From the NCBI RefSeq assembly GCF_000317025.1, contig NC_019689.1, positions 4,511,501 to 4,575,500 of the forward strand: a stretch of DNA of 64,000 bases, written 5' to 3'. The translations under genes and the position numbers were made by a program. The notes under the pieces were generated by a model that was given only the letters and a program-made list of their open reading frames with translations, was not told where the DNA came from and ran no database searches. The stretch is from Pleurocapsa sp. PCC 7327. Lineage in GTDB: Bacteria > Cyanobacteriota > Cyanobacteriia > Cyanobacteriales > Microcystaceae. Of this stretch, positions 35,944 through 45,856 are shown piece after piece; position 1 is the stretch's first letter, and every line of letters starts with the position of its first letter.

Positions 35944-36851
35944 TTAGGACTCCTCATTTTCCCTTACAATCCACTGCCGATGGCTCTTTTACCTTCTTTT
36001 CCAACGAGTTTGGCGAAACCTTTCATTCTTCCTGTGGTGCCAAACAAGAAGCGGAAAGAAAATTTGTCGAACCCTGTCAATTAAGAGAAAAAGCTAAGGC
36101 TAACAATTCTCTTAAATTACTCGATATTTGCTATGGATTGGGCTACAATAGTGCGGCTGCTCTAGAAACGATTTGGACAGCGAATCCCGATTGTCGAGTA
36201 GAGTTAATTGCCCTAGAACTCGATCGATTGGTTCCCCGTCAAGCGATCGCCGAGCAACTACTCGTTCGATGGTTGCCACCGATTCCCGACTTATTAGAAG
36301 AATTAGCAGAAAATTATCGGGTAAAAACTTGTCGGTTAGATGCTCGATTATTAATCGGAGATGCTAGAGAAAAAATTCAACAAGTCCAACAATCTGGCTT
36401 TCAAAGCGATGCGATCTTTTTAGATCCCTTTTCTCCTCCGAAATGTCCACAATTGTGGACAGTGGAATTTTTAGCAATTGTCGCTCGCTGTTTAAAACCG
36501 GATGGCAGACTGGCTACCTATTCCTGTGCGGCTTCGGTACGCACTGCCTTACAATTGGCGGGGTTGCGAGTTGGCGCATCCAATAGCGTTGGCAGACGAT
36601 CGCCGGGAACTGTGGCCAGTTTTGGCGATCGGGATTTACCGCCTCTTTCTCAACAAGAATCCGAACATTTACAGACTCGCGCTGCAATTCCCTATCGCGA
36701 TCCCCAACTGCAAAATTCAGCCGAAGCGATCGCCGAGCAACGACGAATCGAGCAGCGATCGAGTTCTCTAGAACCGACAAGCCAATGGAAAAAACGTTGG
36801 TCTAAAGTTTTTACCGATATCAATTCAATTCCAGTAGACTCTCGTAAATAA
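35940..36851 (+). CDS. MnmC/MnmD-like tRNA-modifying methyltransferase
   Basis: A 303-residue protein with the MnmD fold (DUF752): the SAM-binding section LKLLDICYGLGYNSAAAL and DAIFLDPFSPPKCPQLWTVEFLAIVARCLKPDGRLATYSCA with the DPFSPxxxPxLW motif of the family. It probably methylates 5-aminomethyl-2-thiouridine at the wobble position of tRNA. A C-terminal extension (SVGRRSPGTVAS onward, about 80 residues rich in Arg and Gln) is typical of the cyanobacterial form. ATGA overlap with mobA shows translational coupling. Confidence 0.85.
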   Translation: MIRTPHFPLQSTADGSFTFFSNEFGETFHSSCGAKQEAERKFVEPCQLREKAKANNSLKLLDICYGLGYNSAAALETIWTANPDCRVELIALELDRLVPRQAIAEQLLVRWLPPIPDLLEELAENYRVKTCRLDARLLIGDAREKIQQVQQSGFQSDAIFLDPFSPPKCPQLWTVEFLAIVARCLKPDGRLATYSCAASVRTALQLAGLRVGASNSVGRRSPGTVASFGDRDLPPLSQQESEHLQTRAAIPYRDPQLQNSAEAIAEQRRIEQRSSSLEPTSQWKKRWSKVFTDINSIPVDSRK

Positions 36852-36942
36852 AATTCCGTAGAAAAACTGATGTGCAAAAGAACGACGATTATCCATACTA
36901 GAGTTAGTATAGATCGTAAAGTTTCATATTCATCCTGTTGCT

Positions 36943-37923
36943 GTGAGTACTCTAGTTAGTTCCGAGCAAGCTAAAATCCTAGTCGTTGACGATCACCGCT
37001 ACAGCCGGATGGCAGCCGTCGATCTGCTATCGCTAGATGGCTACAAAGTCCTAGAAGCCGATGATAGCAGAGATGTCGTGAAAGTCGTCCTCGACAACAA
37101 GCCAGATTTAATCTTGCTAGATGTTATCATGCCTCACACAGATGGCTTTGAAATCTGCGAGCGCTTGAAACAGGATGAAAGAACTTGCTCGATCCCAGTA
37201 ATTTTTATCACTGCCTCCGACGATAGAAACTGGCGAGTCAAAGGTCGCGAAGTTGGCGGCGATGATTTCCTAGCCAAACCCCTCGATCGCCTCGAACTAT
37301 TAACCAAAGTTAAATTGTTGATCCAGCAAAAACGCCTCAATGAAGGCTTAGATCAAACCGAACAGCTTTTATTTTCCATTGCCAGCGCGATTGAAAATCG
37401 TTCTACAAAGGATGGAAGAACGTTTGCCAAACTGGAGAACTTAGCCCAATCCTTTGGAGAATACCTGGAACTTTCAGCTACAGAAATTAGCGATCTGATC
37501 TTTGCCGCACGCCTGCACGATATCGGTACTGTCTGCATTCCCGATGCAGTTTTGCTTAAAAAAGGCGAACTCACGGCAGAAGAGCGCGAACTGATCGAGC
37601 AACACGTTTTAGTTGGAGAAAAAATTTGTCAGCCCATGCAAAACCGACGGGGAGTATTGCCCATTATCCGCCATCACCACGAACGGTGGGACGGTAGCGG
37701 CTACCCCGATGGCTTGTCAGGAGAAGAGATTCCTTGGCTAGCACAGGTGTTTCAAATTCTCGATATTTACGTTGCCCTCACGAGCGATCGACCCTACAAA
37801 CAAGCCCTGACCCCCGACGAAGCGATCGCAGTCATTGCCGAAGAAACTGAGAAAGGTTGGCGCAACCCCGAACTGGTCAACCAGTTTACCGCCTTTATCC
37901 AAGCAACTGCAACAACGTCGTAG
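36943..37923 (+). CDS. response regulator with HD-GYP domain
   Basis: A 326-residue two-domain protein (GTG start). The receiver domain (residues 10-130) has the phosphoacceptor D60 in LILLDVIMP, acidic pair DD17-18 and K112. The HD-GYP domain follows: H192-D193 in ARLHDIGT, the HHHERWD (244-250) and GSGYPDG (251-257) motifs. HD-GYP proteins hydrolyse cyclic di-GMP and thereby control motility and biofilm. There is no partner kinase gene in the window. Complete. Confidence 0.93.
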   Translation: MSTLVSSEQAKILVVDDHRYSRMAAVDLLSLDGYKVLEADDSRDVVKVVLDNKPDLILLDVIMPHTDGFEICERLKQDERTCSIPVIFITASDDRNWRVKGREVGGDDFLAKPLDRLELLTKVKLLIQQKRLNEGLDQTEQLLFSIASAIENRSTKDGRTFAKLENLAQSFGEYLELSATEISDLIFAARLHDIGTVCIPDAVLLKKGELTAEERELIEQHVLVGEKICQPMQNRRGVLPIIRHHHERWDGSGYPDGLSGEEIPWLAQVFQILDIYVALTSDRPYKQALTPDEAIAVIAEETEKGWRNPELVNQFTAFIQATATTS

Positions 37924-38148
37924 AGGCGGGATAAAATAGTTCAAAGATTAGAGTTCAAAATTCAAAATTGGTCGTTTACGCCTGAAGTCAGGAGATTAAA
38001 AGAAGAAACTTCGCTGTTTGACTTGTTCCAAAAATAAATTTAGAGACTTGAAACCTAAATTAATTTTGAATTTAAAACTTTGAACTGTTGAGCGACGGAA
38101 TCGAGACGCGATATACTCCAGTCGAGGAAGTTAAAAAGTATTAAAGCA

Positions 38149-39522
38149 ATGGTAGCGGTAGCAATTTTAGCGGCTGGGCGCGGAACCCGGATGAAATCAA
38201 ATCTGCCCAAGGTTTTACATTCTCTAGGCGGGCGATCGCTGCTTGAGAGAACCCTCGATAGTTGCCGACTGCTAAACCCGCAACGGCGGATCGCGATCGT
38301 TGGCTACCAAGCAGAACGAGTAAAAGAAGCACTTCAACACCAACAAGGATTAGAATTTGTCGAACAAACCGAACAATTAGGAACCGGACACGCAGTTCGG
38401 CAACTACTGCCCCATTTAGCAGGATTTACGGGAGATTTGCTCGTTCTGAATGGGGACGTTCCCCTCCTGCGACCGGAAACTCTCCAACGACTCTTACAAA
38501 TTCATAAAACCCATCAAAATGCCGCAACGCTTTTAACCGCCCATTTGCCGAATCCTAAAGGCTATGGGCGCGTTTTTTGCGACGGGAACAATATCGTCAC
38601 GCAAATTGTTGAAGACCGAGATTGTACTGCCGCCCAAAAGCAAAATCACCGCATTAATGGAGGAATTTATTGCTTTAATTGGCAAAAACTCGCAGAAACT
38701 CTGCCCAAACTTAGCGCCAACAATCAGCAACAAGAATACTATCTCACCGAGGCGATCGCTTATCTTCATCCAGTCATGGCAGTAGATGTAGAAGATTATC
38801 TAGAAATTAGCGGCATTAACGATCGCAAACAACTAGCAGAAGCCTATCAAATTCTGCAAACCCGCATTAAAGATTACTGGATGGCAGCAGGCGTGACGTT
38901 AATTGACCCCGATAGCATTACCATCGATGATACGGTAATCCTGCACCCAGATACCATCGTAGAACCGCAGACTCACTTACGTGGAAATACCGAGATTGGT
39001 TCGGGCTGCCGCATCGGTCCCGGTAGTTTGATAGAAAATAGTCAGATTGGCGAAAACGTGACGGTAATGTATTCCGTAGTGAGTAATAGTCATGTAGAAG
39101 CTGGTTGCCGCATCGGGCCCTATACTCATTTACGGGGCGAAGTCAGGATAGGGGAGTCTTGCCGCATTGGCAATTTTGTGGAAATCAAGAAAGCCACGAT
39201 TGGAAATAAAACCAATGTGGCTCACCTATCTTATATCGGAGATGCCACACTCGGCGATCGCGTTAATGTCGGTGCCGGAACGATTACCGCTAACTATGAC
39301 GGCGTGAAGAAACATCACACCCACATCGGCAGCGGTACTAAAACCGGAGCCAATAGCGTTTTCATTGCTCCCGTTACTATTGGAGAAGACGTAACTGTGG
39401 CGGCGGGTTCGGTGATTACCAAAAATGTCCCCAACGAAGCTCTCGCGATCGCTAGAGAAAACCAGAAAATCATCGAAGGATGGCATAAGATAAAAACCGA
39501 TATGGGAAATCGTAAGGCATAA
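38149..39522 (+). CDS. glmU: bifunctional N-acetylglucosamine-1-phosphate uridylyltransferase / glucosamine-1-phosphate acetyltransferase
   Basis: A 457-residue GlmU that makes UDP-GlcNAc for peptidoglycan and lipopolysaccharide. The N-terminal pyrophosphorylase begins [19 protein letters not shown], with [12 protein letters not shown] and the metal-binding section VLNGDVPLL. The C-terminal left-handed beta helix (residues about 250-440) consists of hexapeptides such as [20 protein letters not shown] and carries the acetyltransferase histidine in GPYTHLRG. Standard length. No gene partner in an operon. Confidence 0.96.
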   Translation: MVAVAILAAGRGTRMKSNLPKVLHSLGGRSLLERTLDSCRLLNPQRRIAIVGYQAERVKEALQHQQGLEFVEQTEQLGTGHAVRQLLPHLAGFTGDLLVLNGDVPLLRPETLQRLLQIHKTHQNAATLLTAHLPNPKGYGRVFCDGNNIVTQIVEDRDCTAAQKQNHRINGGIYCFNWQKLAETLPKLSANNQQQEYYLTEAIAYLHPVMAVDVEDYLEISGINDRKQLAEAYQILQTRIKDYWMAAGVTLIDPDSITIDDTVILHPDTIVEPQTHLRGNTEIGSGCRIGPGSLIENSQIGENVTVMYSVVSNSHVEAGCRIGPYTHLRGEVRIGESCRIGNFVEIKKATIGNKTNVAHLSYIGDATLGDRVNVGAGTITANYDGVKKHHTHIGSGTKTGANSVFIAPVTIGEDVTVAAGSVITKNVPNEALAIARENQKIIEGWHKIKTDMGNRKA

Positions 39523-39633
39523 AAACAATTCGCAATTATGAATCGACAAACCTTTTTTGAAGAAATTTATTTGCCGATTTTTGGACTTTTCAGTTGGTTA
39601 TTCGTGATTCTTGTCTCAAAATTCATTCGATAG

Positions 39634-39774
39634 GGGTCAACCAAAGACGATTGCGCGATCGCACTGCGCGAGTGGTACATCGAACAATACCGTAAACCTG
39701 GCGAAGCCGCCACACGCTCCCCAAAGCATTTCGGGGAGAACGACGGTTATGGAGATCGTGTGGCAGCGAGATAA
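39634..39774 (+). other. short open stretch, possible gene remnant
   Basis: From an upstream stop at 39631 to the stop at 39772 the frame reads REWYIEQYRKPGEAATRSPKHFGENDGYGDRVAAR at its end, an amino-acid mix much more protein-like than the surrounding frames, without a good start. I do not know a family. It could be the tail of a lost gene; low confidence. Confidence 0.25.
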
Positions 39775-39794
39775 TCGAGATAATAAAGACAATC

Positions 39795-39819
39795 CCCTAG
39801 CTGGTACGAACAGCTAGGG
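39795..39819 (+). promoter_or_regulatory. hairpin in the leader of the coiled-coil gene
   Basis: CCCTAGCTG and CAGCTAGGG pair perfectly (9 bp) around GTACGAA, 43 bases before the ATG at 39862. No T run follows, so it may be a leader structure or attenuator rather than a terminator. Confidence 0.4.
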
Positions 39820-39861
39820 AACAGCAGAAAAATTTCATCTATCTAATAGGAGTTTACCAAA

Positions 39862-40200
39862 ATGTCCAACACACCGATTCAGGTGACGACCGATTTAGGC
39901 AAAATCTTAGAGCGAATAGAGCAGAAGATAGATAAGCTCGATGAAAAGTTCGAGACTAAGCTCGATACCCTTGATAAGAAAGTTGAAACCAAGCTCGGCA
40001 AGATTGATGAACGACTCAATAGGCTAGAGGTAGGGCAAACCAAGCTAGGGGGCGATCTCAAAGCGTTGGAAACTAAAGTAGGCGAACTTGGTAAGCAAAT
40101 TGATGACCAGAAATTTATCAATCGCGGTGTTCTGATTGGCTTGATTGTAACAATCTTAGGCGGTGCTGCCAAACTGTTTGGGTTGGTAGGCAATCCCTAA
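39862..40200 (+). CDS. small coiled-coil protein with C-terminal membrane anchor
   Basis: A 112-residue protein. Residues about 10-80 form a long heptad coiled coil (LERIEQKIDKLDEKFETKLDTLDKK ... LNRLEVGQTKLGGDLKALETKVGELGKQID). The end is a single membrane helix (GVLIGLIVTILGGAAKLFG). A clear GGAG lies ten bases upstream of the ATG. No family name; similar designs occur as small scaffolds. It is convergent with pilQ. Role unknown. Confidence 0.75.
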   Translation: MSNTPIQVTTDLGKILERIEQKIDKLDEKFETKLDTLDKKVETKLGKIDERLNRLEVGQTKLGGDLKALETKVGELGKQIDDQKFINRGVLIGLIVTILGGAAKLFGLVGNP

Positions 40201-40290
40201 ACCTTTATTGCCAAGCAACTACCTGATTCCTCTACAAAAGTGCTACGTTTTAGTGATGAAATTCTAGTTTAGTTTCTTGGCGGATGAGGG

Positions 40291-40307
40291 ACTTTTGCAA
40301 GAGATCT
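40291..40307. repeat. solo IS5-type inverted repeat, relic
   Basis: ACTTTTGCAAGAGATCT matches 14 of 17 bases of the right end of the IS5-type element at 28173-28189. No second end or transposase lies nearby. Confidence 0.35.
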
Positions 40308-40312
40308 ACTTG

Positions 40313-42862
40313 CTATCGGTCTTGCCGTCGATTTTGACGACGATTGGGCTGCTCTTCACCCTCTTTTTGCTTTTCTTCTTGACGATCGCGATTCGGATTG
40401 GTTTGAACGTCAAATCCTTGATCTTGCAGAATTTCCGAGGCTGCTGGGCTGGGATTGTAGTTATAGCCAAACTGCGATCGAGGATTATCATCGATAATCT
40501 GAGGAGTCAGCATAATAATAACTTCAGCCCGTTCCTTGATGTTATCAGTGCTTCTAAAGAGAGCGCCGAGAATGGGGATATCTCCTAAAATCGGCACTTT
40601 GCTAACAATCGTGCGATCGCTGTCCTGAATGATACCTGACACGATCAGGGTTTGACCATCCCGCAATCGAATCAGTCCAGAGCTAAGTTCCCGACGATTT
40701 AGTAAGGTAAGAGTGTTTACCGTTCCGTTACCACTATCGAACTCTACTGAATTGCCAGGAGCAGCGACAGTAGGACTAACCGACAAGTTAACGAAACCGT
40801 TATCGTCAATTCTTTCAATATTAACTGTAAGGGTTAATCCGGCATCAGCCAAAACAGGAGTAGTCGTCCTCACGCCACTAAGCGGATCGACTTGAGTATT
40901 GACACTTTCCAAAACCTTTTCCGTTAGTCTAACCGTCGCTTCTTGTCCTTCTTGGACGACCAACGTAGGATCGGTTAAAATCTTGGCGTTCCCGCTAGTA
41001 ATCTGGGCATTTAACTGTGCCAGGAATCTTTTAGGATACTGGAATAAGCTTGCTAGCCCTGCGGTTGCCGTCCCTAGCTCTCCTGGCGTGAAGGATACTG
41101 TCCCATCTGGAGCAATTGTAAGGGTATTATCTGTAGCTAGGGTAAAGTCTGTAAAACCTGCCTCAAAAGGATTGCCAGAAACACCAGCTCTTCTATTAAA
41201 AAAGTCTCCAGTTCCAGGTGGAATTCTTTGAAAAGGTTGAGGAGCACCAGGGCGTTGATTGAAAATTATTGTTCCTGGAACAGTGCCAGGAATAGGTGTG
41301 GTGTTTTGCAAATCAAGGAAAGTATTAGCATCTGCGGCGGGATTGGGAATGACGGGAGGATTGGCTATACGTCCAGTTGCGCTATTGATATCTGCTGAAG
41401 TAGCCGGACTGCTGGTGCCAAATCTCAAGGTTGCTGCACCTTGATCTTGGATAAAGAAGGTGTCATCTATGCCGAAGGAAAAACTACTACCAAAGTTTTC
41501 TGTATTGCTTAAGTTAACGTCTACCACCTTGACATTGACGGCGACTTGACGGCGGCGAGCATCTAGCTGAGTTAGCATCGAAGTAGCTACTTCAACTTGA
41601 CGCGGATCGCCAGTCAAAGTGAGTGCATTTAGGCGATCGTCAGCCGTCACCGTCAGTCCCGCTAACAACAAGGGCGAGCCTACCCCTGCTTCTTCCCCTA
41701 CTTTAATAGGCTGAATTTCTGCGGGTCTCTCGACTCGACGAACAACCCTTTGGGTGACTGGATCGACAACTTCTTCAACTGGGGTAACGACGCGCTGAAA
41801 GCTAGCCCCTTGAGATGCCAAGACAGTTCCTGCATTGACGACGCTGGCTTGATTGAGACGCAGCGTTCGACTAATTAAATTACGTGCTTCATGAGGTAAG
41901 TTTGAACCGACAAAGATCGTTCGTCCTCGACGATTAGCGTTTAACCCAGAGACTAATAGCACCGAATTAAAGACTTCTTGTACTGACTCGTTTTCCAAGT
42001 CTAAAGAAACCGTTGGCTCTGCTGCCGTTTGTGCCTGTTCTTGTCCCTGTCCACCTGATTGTATTCCGTCTGTAAAGACAAGATTCAAACCTGCATAGCG
42101 AGCTAATACAGCCAATACTTCTCGTGCGGGGGCTTGTCGCAGAACTAGACGGGGAACGAGTACGTCTGTTCCCAGATCGATTAAATCTGCCGAAGGATCG
42201 ATATTTGAGATCGCTATGTCTCCTACTGGAGGCGCTACCGCACGAGGCAGGACGGGAACTACTGGTGTGGTGGGTTGAAGTATGTCTGTGGGTGCATTGG
42301 CGTTCGGGTCTATATTTACGTTTACCCCTGTATTGGTATTCCCATTGTCCTGAATCGTAATTTGTGGTTGCGGAACCATTGGCGCAGGAGAGGAAGTAGA
42401 AGGCATACCTTGTGCCTGATTGGTATTCCCTGGATTAGAACTACCGCTTTCCTGGATAGTGACTTGCGGTTGCGGCACCATTGGAGCAGAAGAGGGATTG
42501 GGAGCTGGAAGAGTTGGTGTCTGGGCGAGCCATTGTGGTGATTTGCTCGTTAAAAGACTATCGAAGTCACTGCTTTTAGAAAAAGAAGTGAGGGAAATTT
42601 TGTCTATCTGTTTGGAAAACGCTGGTTCTTTTTTTGTGCCAGTTTTTTTGTCAATTGCTTTGTTTTTTTGGACAGATTTATCCTGAGAAAACTGCTCTAA
42701 CTTCTCAAAATAATTAGCGGCTTCTACAAGTATTTCTTGTTTGAGTCCGGTAGCGTTTTTGCTAGAGTTATTTTCTTTTTCCGTCGCTGCTTGTGCCGAT
42801 CGCGCTGCTAGGAGCATGATAGCTGCTCCACCAATCATTAGCGGATAATAATAACTTTTCAC
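40313..42862 (-). CDS. pilQ: type IV pilus secretin PilQ
   Basis: An 849-residue secretin that forms the outer-membrane pore for the pilus fibre. Signal peptide MIGGAAIMLLAARSAQA. A Pro/Gln/Ser-rich linker (residues 120-200) leads to an STN domain (VLRQAPAREVLAVLARYAGLNLVFTDG), secretin N-domains (VEVATSMLTQLDARRRQVAVNVKVVDVNLSNTENFG) and the C-terminal secretin signature VPILGDIPILGALFRS with VIIMLTPQII. The tail is very charged (EEKQKEGEEQPNRRQNRR). It is the last gene of the pilMNOQ unit; no pilP gene lies between pilO and pilQ, as usual in cyanobacteria. Confidence 0.95.
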   Translation of the reverse strand: MKSYYYPLMIGGAAIMLLAARSAQAATEKENNSSKNATGLKQEILVEAANYFEKLEQFSQDKSVQKNKAIDKKTGTKKEPAFSKQIDKISLTSFSKSSDFDSLLTSKSPQWLAQTPTLPAPNPSSAPMVPQPQVTIQESGSSNPGNTNQAQGMPSTSSPAPMVPQPQITIQDNGNTNTGVNVNIDPNANAPTDILQPTTPVVPVLPRAVAPPVGDIAISNIDPSADLIDLGTDVLVPRLVLRQAPAREVLAVLARYAGLNLVFTDGIQSGGQGQEQAQTAAEPTVSLDLENESVQEVFNSVLLVSGLNANRRGRTIFVGSNLPHEARNLISRTLRLNQASVVNAGTVLASQGASFQRVVTPVEEVVDPVTQRVVRRVERPAEIQPIKVGEEAGVGSPLLLAGLTVTADDRLNALTLTGDPRQVEVATSMLTQLDARRRQVAVNVKVVDVNLSNTENFGSSFSFGIDDTFFIQDQGAATLRFGTSSPATSADINSATGRIANPPVIPNPAADANTFLDLQNTTPIPGTVPGTIIFNQRPGAPQPFQRIPPGTGDFFNRRAGVSGNPFEAGFTDFTLATDNTLTIAPDGTVSFTPGELGTATAGLASLFQYPKRFLAQLNAQITSGNAKILTDPTLVVQEGQEATVRLTEKVLESVNTQVDPLSGVRTTTPVLADAGLTLTVNIERIDDNGFVNLSVSPTVAAPGNSVEFDSGNGTVNTLTLLNRRELSSGLIRLRDGQTLIVSGIIQDSDRTIVSKVPILGDIPILGALFRSTDNIKERAEVIIMLTPQIIDDNPRSQFGYNYNPSPAASEILQDQGFDVQTNPNRDRQEEKQKEGEEQPNRRQNRRQDR

Positions 42863-42962
42863 GATTCACTCCTCACTTAATTATGCGGTTAATTCTCAAA
42901 AGCGATGCAATCGCGATCGCAGATGAGATATTTAATTTTTTTGTTCCCTCAAATAAGCATTA

Positions 42963-43733
42963 CTAAGATTTTTGCTGTTGCTGACCCTCCTGCGCGGGTG
43001 GTTGTGCTACTGCTGCCGCTTCTTCAGGCGTTAGGGGCAAGACTACATCGAGCGTTAGTGTAGTTTTCAGCATCGATGGCAGAGAAATTAATTCAGTTTG
43101 CTTTGTCTTTGGATTCGGTAGGACAACAAAGGGACTTACAGTCATTTTCGAGCTGATGTTTTTTACCAACAAGAGAGGTTGCAGTCGCTCGATATCCCTC
43201 AGAATGGATTGGGTTTGCTCAAAGGTTCCCTCCAGCTCTAGGTTAATTGTCCGACGTTTGAGCTTATTATTAACTAACGTTCCTAAAGAACCGTCGTTGA
43301 CAATAGTAGCCTCATTCCCTTGAGGTTTATAATTGACCAATTTAGCATTTTTAGAAGCAACAAATTTATTGATATCTATCAATAAAGTATCGAGAGTTGC
43401 TTGACTAGAAAATAGATTCAAAACCTCTGACTTTAGATTCTGAGCTTGTTTGAGCTTAGTTTCTGTCTCTTGAAGTTTCTTTTCGATTACACCTGATTTT
43501 TGCTGATTGACTTGGTCTTCTTTTGCTTTCTCATCAGTTGTAAGCGTTTGATAATTCTGATAAGCTGGCATGACAAAATTGGCTAGGATATAAACCGCGC
43601 CTAGCACTCCTAAAATAGCGAGCGCAATGCCGCTAACTTGAGGAGTAAAGGTAATGCCAAAAGCAGTTGGATAGTTACCCTGTTCTTCAGCTTCCAGCCC
43701 ATTTTTGCTTATAGGTTCGTCAGCAAATGTCAT
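42963..43733 (-). CDS. pilO: type IV pilus assembly protein PilO
   Basis: A 256-residue inner-membrane protein: a single membrane helix (GIALAILGVLGAVYILANFV, about residues 35-54), a coiled coil (KEDQVNQQKSGVIEKKLQETETKLKQAQNLKSEVL) and a ferredoxin-like periplasmic domain that pairs with PilN. The ATG overlaps the end of pilN by four bases. The C-terminal tail is Gln-rich (PAQEGQQQQKS). Confidence 0.92.
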   Translation of the reverse strand: MTFADEPISKNGLEAEEQGNYPTAFGITFTPQVSGIALAILGVLGAVYILANFVMPAYQNYQTLTTDEKAKEDQVNQQKSGVIEKKLQETETKLKQAQNLKSEVLNLFSSQATLDTLLIDINKFVASKNAKLVNYKPQGNEATIVNDGSLGTLVNNKLKRRTINLELEGTFEQTQSILRDIERLQPLLLVKNISSKMTVSPFVVLPNPKTKQTELISLPSMLKTTLTLDVVLPLTPEEAAAVAQPPAQEGQQQQKS

Positions 43734-44569
43734 GGTTGAATGGCTCCTTTTTGCTCCAATGTTCTAATCCGAGTTACCAGTCCTATAGCTCCTTTGCGAG
43801 CTAGCTCCGGCATTAACTTAGAAGCCGGAATATCGCCTAGCTCCGTCTTTATCTGATACTTGATGACTTTGGGAAACACGTACAGATCTTTGACGCTTGT
43901 CACGCTTGTATTTTTGGGAAGACCGGGAACCTTACCCTGCTGGATGATTCTGGATATTTCTTGGCGATCTTCTTCCTTGATGTCTTGAACGGGTGCATCT
44001 ACTAGCTCGGCGTTAGTTAAAACAGTTTTCTGAGCTTTCAAAAAGTTAGATTGCTGCAAGGAGAGAACTAAATCGTTCGCGTCATCGTAGGAGCGAGCGA
44101 TACCCGTGAGGGTTAACTGTATCCCAGGTGTCGCCGAACCGCCTTGAGGTGCTGCCGCTGCCTCCTGTTCGATCGATTCAATTTGTACTCCTGCCGGCGT
44201 GCGATCGCGAATGTCTTGCAAAACGGCAGACCAAGGCTTAATTTGATTAAAAACGCTCACCAGCGCTTGCGTCTCTTCGTTGACGGAGCTAACTTGTTTT
44301 TCTACCTCCTGAATCCTCTGGTTTTGCGCGGTGAGCTGAGCGATTTGACCTTCCAGTTCTTGGATGCGCTGTTGCGTACTTGCGGTTTGCGCGTTGATGA
44401 CCCACAACAAACTGCCAGTAGCTGCAGGGAGGAGAATCATCACTCCCGCACCAATCAGCATCGGCAAATTTTTCCCTAGCGAAAATCCGGGAGATTCAAT
44501 TAGAGTAGTCTTTTTAGCGTCCTCCTCGACTTTGCGATCCTTGAGGAAATTAATATCTAAGCTATACAT
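43730..44569 (-). CDS. pilN: type IV pilus assembly protein PilN
   Basis: A 279-residue protein with the conserved short N-terminal tail that binds PilM (YSLDINFLKDRK), a membrane helix (GAGVMILLPAATGSLLWVI), a coiled coil (QRIQELEGQIAQLTAQNQRIQEVEKQVS) and a periplasmic domain (TPAGVQIESIE ... IQLTLTGIARSYDDANDLVLSLQQ). It connects cytoplasmic PilM to periplasmic PilO. It starts four bases after pilM ends. Confidence 0.92.
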   Translation of the reverse strand: MYSLDINFLKDRKVEEDAKKTTLIESPGFSLGKNLPMLIGAGVMILLPAATGSLLWVINAQTASTQQRIQELEGQIAQLTAQNQRIQEVEKQVSSVNEETQALVSVFNQIKPWSAVLQDIRDRTPAGVQIESIEQEAAAAPQGGSATPGIQLTLTGIARSYDDANDLVLSLQQSNFLKAQKTVLTNAELVDAPVQDIKEEDRQEISRIIQQGKVPGLPKNTSVTSVKDLYVFPKVIKYQIKTELGDIPASKLMPELARKGAIGLVTRIRTLEQKGAIQP

Positions 44570-44573
44570 GGTT

Positions 44574-45677
44574 TTAAACCTCTCGAAGTCCTAAACCCAG
44601 AACAGTTCCCAATCCCGGTCGCGCGATTGCAGGAATTTCGCGATCGATTTGTAATGATAGTGCTGACACTGGATCGATTTGCATGGTCGGAACGCTCAAG
44701 CGCTGCGTAAAAAATTCATCTAGTTGTCCGATAGCGCCGCCGGGACCTGCCAGGAGGAGTTGAACGACTTCCAATCCCTCGCTCTGATTTAAATAGAAAT
44801 TAATCGAGCGACGCAGTTCGTCTGTCAGTTCGCTGACAATTCTCAGCAAAGCGCTCATCCCCGGATTTACGGCTATCCCTTGAGTGCTCAGACTGTCGAA
44901 GGGCGTGTTGGGAATGGTAATATCTCTGAGAATTTCAGGATCTCTCGACGGCGGTAAATTCATGGCGCGAGCCAAAGCCGTCTGCATTTGAAATGTTCCA
45001 ATGGGCACTGTTCGAGAAAATTGAGGAACCCCATCGACGACAATGGCAATTTCCGTACTGTCGAATTCGATATCGACGAGGACGGCAGCTTCTTTCGAGC
45101 CAAATTGCCTCAGTTGCTCCCTAATCGTGCGAATTAAGGCAAAGCTATTGATTTCTAAGACATCTACTTCCAATCCAGCTTGTTTGAAAGTCTCTATATA
45201 AGAGTCAGTCACCTCTCGCCGGGTGGCTACCAATAGGACTTGGACTTTTTCGATGCCATCTTCGTCTTCAAAATAGCCTAACTTTTGATAGTCGAGATCC
45301 ACTTCCTCGCGGGGAAAAGGCAAATATAAACTCGCTTCGTGGTTCAAAACCAAATCCCGCAATTCTTGCTCGTCTAGTTCTGCTGGTAGGGGAAGAAGGC
45401 GAATAATCGCTTCTCGCATCGGCACTGCCGTTGCTACCCGCTTTGCTTTAATTTTGTATTCTTTGAGCAGTTCTTGAATGCGTTCGGCTAAGGTTAGCGA
45501 GTCAACAATTTTGCCCTCTTCAAATACGCCTTCGGGGATTTCCGAAGAACAATATTTAACGAGTTTGTACGTTTGCCCTTGTTTGCTTAGTTGTGCTAAG
45601 TTAATCCTCTCAGGAGTGATTTCTAACCCAAACCCCGTACTTTTGGTTGGTAGAAGACTTTTTAAACGCTCCAGCAT
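44574..45677 (-). CDS. pilM: type IV pilus assembly protein PilM
   Basis: A 367-residue actin-like cytoplasmic ATPase. Sections: GFGLEITPERINLAQL (first phosphate-binding strand), AVLVDIEFDSTEIAIVVDGVPQFSRTVPIG (second phosphate loop) and LLLAGPGGAIGQLDEFFTQRL (adenosine loop). It lies at the head of the operon, divergent from the sugar-binding lipoprotein gene, with about 180 bases of shared promoter region. Confidence 0.93.
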   Translation of the reverse strand: MLERLKSLLPTKSTGFGLEITPERINLAQLSKQGQTYKLVKYCSSEIPEGVFEEGKIVDSLTLAERIQELLKEYKIKAKRVATAVPMREAIIRLLPLPAELDEQELRDLVLNHEASLYLPFPREEVDLDYQKLGYFEDEDGIEKVQVLLVATRREVTDSYIETFKQAGLEVDVLEINSFALIRTIREQLRQFGSKEAAVLVDIEFDSTEIAIVVDGVPQFSRTVPIGTFQMQTALARAMNLPPSRDPEILRDITIPNTPFDSLSTQGIAVNPGMSALLRIVSELTDELRRSINFYLNQSEGLEVVQLLLAGPGGAIGQLDEFFTQRLSVPTMQIDPVSALSLQIDREIPAIARPGLGTVLGLGLREV

Positions 45678-45856
45678 ATCCCTCTAACATATCGCGATCG
45701 ATACATATTATGAATGTAATATTTTCAATGTGCGAGGAAAACGACTTAAATATTATGCTACCCAATCTCCTGTCAAAAGAAAACAATCGAGAGATTTTTA
45801 ACCTAAGAGAGGAGAACTGACAGAAAATCTATTGTGCATATTGTAACAGCATAAGA

